A stretch of DNA of 64,000 nt from NCBI GenBank assembly GCA_934700895.1, contig CAKUXV010000002.1, positions 124,001 to 188,000 of the forward strand, read 5' to 3'. The position numbers and the translations under genes are program-made. The notes beneath the pieces are model-generated. The model was not told the origin of the DNA, did not search any database, and was given only the letters and a program-made list of their open reading frames with translations. This DNA is from an uncultured Bacilli bacterium (GTDB lineage Bacteria; Bacillota_I; Bacilli_A; RFN20; CAG-826). Below are positions 60,537 through 64,000 of the stretch, in pieces (position 1 is the stretch's first letter; every line of letters starts with the position of its first letter).

Positions 60537-62168
60537 TTATTCTAAGGATATTACTAGGTCGTAGACAGGTTGCATTCCTTCAAATTCAACTAAGTCCACC
60601 ATATCCAAACCTTGAACGATGGTACGAAGAGCTTCTTTTTCCGCTTCTGAACATTCGTTGCCGTAGAAAGCATTGATAACGCCGCAGCAAGAAACATTCG
60701 TATTATTGTTAAAAGCGTCTTGGATACAGTTGGAAAAATCAGGAGAGGATGCAGTGATTTCGTGACCGGAAATTGCAATAAAATCTCCTTCTTTCACTTC
60801 TTTTCCGTGATTTATCGTGGAACGAATCGCTTTGGTAAACGAAATTTCGCATACTTCCGATAAATGATTTTCGATTTGGCCTGGAATGGTATTTGGATCG
60901 GTCCAATCAAGCATTTCCAAGGTAGAGAGGCAAACGGCAAAACTCTTGCAAGGCGCCACATATATGGACTCGGGATCCTTATACATGGACTGCGCTTGTT
61001 TTGCCGTGAGCAAGATATTGGAATTGTTTGGAAAAACAACGATGAATTCAGCATTAGCGCGTTCAAACGCCATTAAGAAATCCTCTGAAGAAGGGTTCAT
61101 TGTTTGGCCGCCTAAAATGATTTCATTCGCTCCGTTTTCGCAAAGGATTTTTGCTATTTCTTCACTTGGCGCTACGGCAACGACGGCATGTTTTGCCTTT
61201 TCTTTGATGCTCTTCAGCAAAACCTCATTATGTTGCATGGACATATTTTCCATCTTAAAGGAGATGAATTCCCCGTAAGACAAAGCTTTTTCAATCGCAA
61301 TCCAAGGGGTTTTGGTGTGCACATGAACCTTCACCCTGGTTCCGTCTTGTACGGCAACGATGGAATCACCGATCGTTTCTAAAAAAGCAATAAATTCTTT
61401 TAGATTAAATTGAACTACATTACATTTGGATTCAAGCAATTGCAAAATAAACTCTGTGCAATAGCCGTAGTCCATGACACTTTTTTCATTGAATGCATTC
61501 GCATTATTTTCCGAAATGTTGTTTTTCGGTCCATCAAAAGGGGTATCAGCGATTTCAATGCCGGCAAAGAATCCATAAAACCCCTTAAAGATGACATAAA
61601 GTCCGGCGCCGCCGCTATCGACGACATTGGCTTCCTTAAGAACGTCTAATAAATCCGGGGTTTTGTCTAAAGCTTTTTTGGCTTCGGCTTGCAAGGAGCC
61701 GAAAAAATCCTCATAGGAATGAACAGAGGACAATTGATTCTTTGTTTGCTCTTCCGCCACTCTGGCAACGGTTAATATCGTCCCTTCTACAGGTTTATTA
61801 ACCGCTGTGTAAGCTTTTTTAACGCCGCATTCTAAAGCGAAAATTAAATCGGAAAGCCCAACGGATTCCTTTCGGTCTAATCCTTCGGCTAAGCCAGCGA
61901 AAAACTGGCTCAAAATCACGCCACTATTGCCGCGAGCGCTATAAAGCGCGCCGTTAGCAAAGGTTTTGGCCTTTTCACCCACCGAATTTTGTTGGCATCG
62001 GCTCATCGCTTCGATGCCACCGGAAAAGGTTGCGGCCATATTTGTGCCTGTATCGCCATCCGGAACGGGGAACACATTGAGTTCATTAATGGAATTGAGA
62101 TTTTGCTTTAGGCTTTTAAAGGCGCTTAAAAACATTCCATCCCATTGGGTCGAGGTTATCATTTCCAT
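60537..62168 (-). CDS. fakA: Fatty acid kinase ATP-binding subunit FakA (DAK/YloV family)
   Basis: FakA phosphorylates fatty acids held by FakB (DegV) proteins, producing acyl phosphate for PlsX/PlsY. The 543-residue protein has the DAK nucleotide site near the N-terminus (LNVFPVPDGDTGTNMAAT, about 31-48), GARGNSGVILSQFFAG-type sequence (here ARGNSGVILSQFFAG), DSGGAGLY near 185, and the C-terminal YloV domain with IALGGQTMNPS-like sequence (IILGGQTMNPSSEDF). The start may be at M1 or M3. A fakB gene is directly upstream, 3 bases away. Confidence 0.94.
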   Translation of the reverse strand: MEMITSTQWDGMFLSAFKSLKQNLNSINELNVFPVPDGDTGTNMAATFSGGIEAMSRCQQNSVGEKAKTFANGALYSARGNSGVILSQFFAGLAEGLDRKESVGLSDLIFALECGVKKAYTAVNKPVEGTILTVARVAEEQTKNQLSSVHSYEDFFGSLQAEAKKALDKTPDLLDVLKEANVVDSGGAGLYVIFKGFYGFFAGIEIADTPFDGPKNNISENNANAFNEKSVMDYGYCTEFILQLLESKCNVVQFNLKEFIAFLETIGDSIVAVQDGTRVKVHVHTKTPWIAIEKALSYGEFISFKMENMSMQHNEVLLKSIKEKAKHAVVAVAPSEEIAKILCENGANEIILGGQTMNPSSEDFLMAFERANAEFIVVFPNNSNILLTAKQAQSMYKDPESIYVAPCKSFAVCLSTLEMLDWTDPNTIPGQIENHLSEVCEISFTKAIRSTINHGKEVKEGDFIAISGHEITASSPDFSNCIQDAFNNNTNVSCCGVINAFYGNECSEAEKEALRTIVQGLDMVDLVEFEGMQPVYDLVISLE

Positions 62169-62171
62169 TTT

Positions 62172-63077
62172 TTATTTATCGGATCCTTCTTCCAACATTT
62201 TAGCAATGGGCTTGCCAAAACTATAAACTCCGATCGTACCAGGACCCGTGGAGGCTCCGATGATGGGCCCCATATAGCCGATATACACCTCTTTTGGTTT
62301 TGAGATGCGAAGAATTTCTGAGCGGACGAATTCAGCAGCTTTTAAATCGTCAGCATGGCAAACGTAGATGATTTGATTTTCGATGTCTTCTGCACAATTT
62401 ACGACCGCTTTTGCCAAATACATCAGCGCCTTTTTCTTTCCGTTGATTTTCGCGACGGCAAGATTGTTTCCTTTGCTGTCGGAAATAAGAATGGGGTGAA
62501 CAGAGAATATATTGCCGAAGAAGGCGGCGCTTGCCTTCACTCTTCCGGCCTGTTTTAAGTATTTGAGGTCGTCCACGGTAGCGTATTGATTGAAACGGAG
62601 ACGATTTTCAAGGAGCCAGGATTCGATTTCCTCGAGCGTTTTGCCTTCATCGCGCATTTTCGATGCTTCAATCGCCATCATGGCTTCGCCATAACAAGAG
62701 TTTAAAGCGTCCACGCAGACAATTTTCATTTCGGGGTGCTTTTTCATGAATTCACTTGCCACTTTGCGCCCACATTCGAAGGAGGCACTCAAGGCGCTAG
62801 AACAGGATATATAGAGGATATCTTCTCCTTTATCGGCAAATTCCTCGAAACGTTTTTCAAAGGTGGTGGATGGGACTTGAGAGGTGAAACAACGGGTTCC
62901 GTTTCGCATCAAATCATAGAATTCGTGAAAAGAGATTCCTTGGTCGTAATCCAATGAGGCAACAACTTCTTTCCCGGCAATATTAAGCATCATCGGAAAA
63001 TAATCGATGTTGTATTTTTTGCGCATTTCGGCATTTAATTCGCCGCAAGAGTCGATAAAAATTTGAAAAGTTCTCAT
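62172..63077 (-). CDS. fakB: DegV family fatty-acid-binding protein (FakB)
   Basis: FakB holds a fatty acid while FakA phosphorylates it. The 301-residue DegV fold shows IFIDSCGELNAEM, SQVPSTTFEKRFEEF, ILYISCSSALSASFECGR and the C-terminal IGYMGPIIGASTGPGTIGVY-type motif (here GPIIGASTGPGTIG). The preferred fatty acid cannot be told from sequence. No Shine-Dalgarno site is visible; minus-strand TATAAG ends 8 bases before the ATG and may give a leaderless mRNA. It forms an operon with fakA. Confidence 0.93.
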   Translation of the reverse strand: MRTFQIFIDSCGELNAEMRKKYNIDYFPMMLNIAGKEVVASLDYDQGISFHEFYDLMRNGTRCFTSQVPSTTFEKRFEEFADKGEDILYISCSSALSASFECGRKVASEFMKKHPEMKIVCVDALNSCYGEAMMAIEASKMRDEGKTLEEIESWLLENRLRFNQYATVDDLKYLKQAGRVKASAAFFGNIFSVHPILISDSKGNNLAVAKINGKKKALMYLAKAVVNCAEDIENQIIYVCHADDLKAAEFVRSEILRISKPKEVYIGYMGPIIGASTGPGTIGVYSFGKPIAKMLEEGSDK

Positions 63078-63101
63078 ATTTATTTCTTATATATTACAAA
63101 A

Positions 63102-63122
63102 AGCACGCCATTAAAGCGTGCT
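63102..63122. terminator. Terminator after efp-yneF
   Basis: AGCACGC, 7-base loop, GCGTGCT (63102-63108 with 63116-63122) with T-runs on both sides. On the minus strand it ends the efp-yneF transcript; the yneF stop codon is in the loop. Confidence 0.85.
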
Positions 63123-63335
63123 GTTTTTTTTCATGGAATTCATGATTTTGCGAATGTCGGCTTCGCTGGGTTTGCGGCCCATTTGAAGATACATCGCACG
63201 AATCATTTGTTCGTTGATCGGAGGGTTCTTTTGGATTTCCTTTTTGATAATGGCCCTAGCACCGAAGAAGCCGCCAACAAGGCCCAAAATCAATGCAGCG
63301 AGAACGAGGCAAAACCAGCCAACGTTCCATTCCAT
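63111..63335 (-). CDS. yneF: YneF family (UPF0154) small membrane protein
   Basis: The 74-residue protein has one N-terminal membrane helix (about 5-27, ending GGFFGARAIIKKE) and a cytoplasmic tail with NPPINEQMIRAMYLQMGRKPSEADIRKIM (seen in part as NPPINEQMIRAMY and GRKPSEADIRKI), the pattern of UPF0154. Function is unknown; it is common in Bacilli and Mollicutes. Its start overlaps the efp stop (TAATG), so it is translationally coupled to efp. Confidence 0.9.
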   Translation of the reverse strand: MEWNVGWFCLVLAALILGLVGGFFGARAIIKKEIQKNPPINEQMIRAMYLQMGRKPSEADIRKIMNSMKKNSTL

Positions 63336-63898
63336 TAGTTGGCCCTCCCGTCGTATTTACCAGTGGTGGTGTCGACGGAGATTTTGTCGCCTTGGTTGAT
63401 AAAGAGGGGAACGCGGATGTTCATTCCGGTTTCGAGCTTTGCATCCTTGGAACCGCCGTTAGAAACGGTGTCGCCACGGACGCCCGGCTCGCATTCAATA
63501 ACCGTTAAAGCGACTTTGGATGGAAGCTGGACATCCAAAACCTCATCTTCATAAGAGACAATGGTCACTTCTTGGTTCGGGGCAAGGAAGGGGGTGATGT
63601 CACCATAATTGTTTTTGGTGAGCTCGACTTGTTCATAGGTCTTGCCATCCATGAAAACAAGGGTTTCGCCAGAATCATAAAGATATTGCATGATTTTCTT
63701 GTCGATGTGGATATCTTCGACTCCGTAGCCCGAGTTTCTGGCGAGCTCGGTGATGGCTCCGGTCCGCAAATTTTTGACTTTGACCTTGGCGACCATTTTT
63801 CTCATGGCCGTTTTGTTAAGAAGGATATCGATAACACGATAAAGATTTCCTTCGTCAATGAAATAATTGCCAGGGCGTAATTCGGTAACGTTGATCAT
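63335..63898 (-). CDS. efp: Elongation factor P with non-canonical loop
   Basis: EF-P relieves ribosome stalling at polyproline stretches. The 187-residue protein has all three OB-type domains, with KVKNLRTGAITEL, QYLYDSGETLVFMD and GDKISVDTTTGKY. The domain I loop that normally reads K-P-G-K-G-x-A with a modified Lys reads LLNKTAMRKM here, similar to the N-K-T-A-M-R form I know from mycoplasmas. TAGGAG precedes the ATG. TATAAT on the minus strand at 63940-63935 predicts a leader of about 30 bases. Confidence 0.95.
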   Translation of the reverse strand: MINVTELRPGNYFIDEGNLYRVIDILLNKTAMRKMVAKVKVKNLRTGAITELARNSGYGVEDIHIDKKIMQYLYDSGETLVFMDGKTYEQVELTKNNYGDITPFLAPNQEVTIVSYEDEVLDVQLPSKVALTVIECEPGVRGDTVSNGGSKDAKLETGMNIRVPLFINQGDKISVDTTTGKYDGRAN

Positions 63899-63965
63899 TT
63901 TTCTACTCCTAAAAGCGTATCAAACGCGATAGATATTATAAATAAATTTATAATTCGTTAAAAGC

Positions 63966-63993
63966 CCCATTTCTTCGAAGAAAGATATGGGTT
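63966..63993 (-). terminator. Possible terminator of an upstream minus-strand gene
   Basis: CCCAT and ATGGG (63966-63970, 63987-63991) enclose the palindrome TTCTTCGAAGAA. On the minus strand it is followed by GCTTTTAA. It may end a gene lying beyond the window edge; the T-run is short. Confidence 0.4.
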
Positions 63994-64000
63994 GTATTGC

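Noticed and set aside
1..64000. Use of genetic code 4 (TGA as Trp), suggested by the Mollicutes-like content
   Set aside because: Many genes end in TGA at tight junctions (ileS/lspA, lon/engB, obg, yqeG/yqeH) and Trp residues in conserved motifs are all TGG.
1..64000. CRISPR arrays, insertion sequences, prophage or toxin-antitoxin modules
   Set aside because: No spaced direct repeats, transposase, integrase other than xerD, phage gene or recognisable toxin pair was seen.

Overview
The window is a compact stretch of housekeeping chromosome from a Firmicutes-derived bacterium. TGA is used as a normal stop: ileS, lspA, lon, obg and yqeG all end in TGA at gene junctions, and Trp is always TGG, so the Mycoplasma/Spiroplasma code 4 is excluded. 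Gene order is that of Bacilli (tig-lon-engB, rplU-prp-rpmA-obg, ruvAB-secDF-recJ-relA-hisS-aspS, nusB-xseAB-dxs, xerD-deoB, yqeGH-yhbY-nadD-yqeK-rsfS, plsY/parE-parC). Many usual neighbours are missing, including the whole peptidoglycan part of the dcw cluster (only rsmH, a small membrane protein, ftsA and ftsZ remain). EF-P also has a Mollicutes-like loop. I infer a genome-reduced, possibly wall-less relative of Acholeplasma and the uncultured gut Bacilli orders. No name can be fixed from this window alone.

Layout. 1-3.8 kb: division remnant. 3.8-13.5 kb: T-box-ileS-lspA-rluD, rnhC and mutS2-uvrC, then tRNA-Arg(TCT). 13.5-17.1 kb: a secreted M6-type protease lipoprotein, plsC and an unknown protein. 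17.1-25.6 kb: tig-lon-engB, T-box-valS, a small membrane peptide and rplU-prp-rpmA. 25.7-36.2 kb: a glycosyltransferase, obg, ruvAB, a degenerate secDF, recJ and relA. 36.3-50.7 kb: hisS-aspS-tkt-asp23-nusB-xseAB-dxs-dinB-xerD-deoB and an ABC uptake pair without an ATPase. 51.2-63.9 kb, mainly minus strand: yqeG-yqeH-yhbY-nadD/yqeK-rsfS, parE-parC, fakB-fakA, efp-yneF.

The main discovery is a dif-like XerC/XerD recombination site at 51142-51169. It lies in a visibly AT-rich 480-base gap where the rightward and leftward gene blocks converge, so the window appears to span the replication terminus; the xerD-type recombinase gene is only about 3.5 kb away.

A second theme is expression signals. 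Genes inside operons have ordinary Shine-Dalgarno sites, but about eight transcription-unit heads (ftsA, rnhC, mutS2, plsC, the 16201 gene, the 25692 glycosyltransferase, dxs, yqeG) have a -10 hexamer ending only 6-10 bases before the ATG and no Shine-Dalgarno site, which predicts leaderless mRNAs. Several other promoters (ftsZ-ileS gap, tig, hisS) carry perfect palindromes in or beside the core promoter. Two T-box leaders and a probable L21 leader supply RNA-level regulation. No mobile element, CRISPR array, prophage or clear defence system was found.
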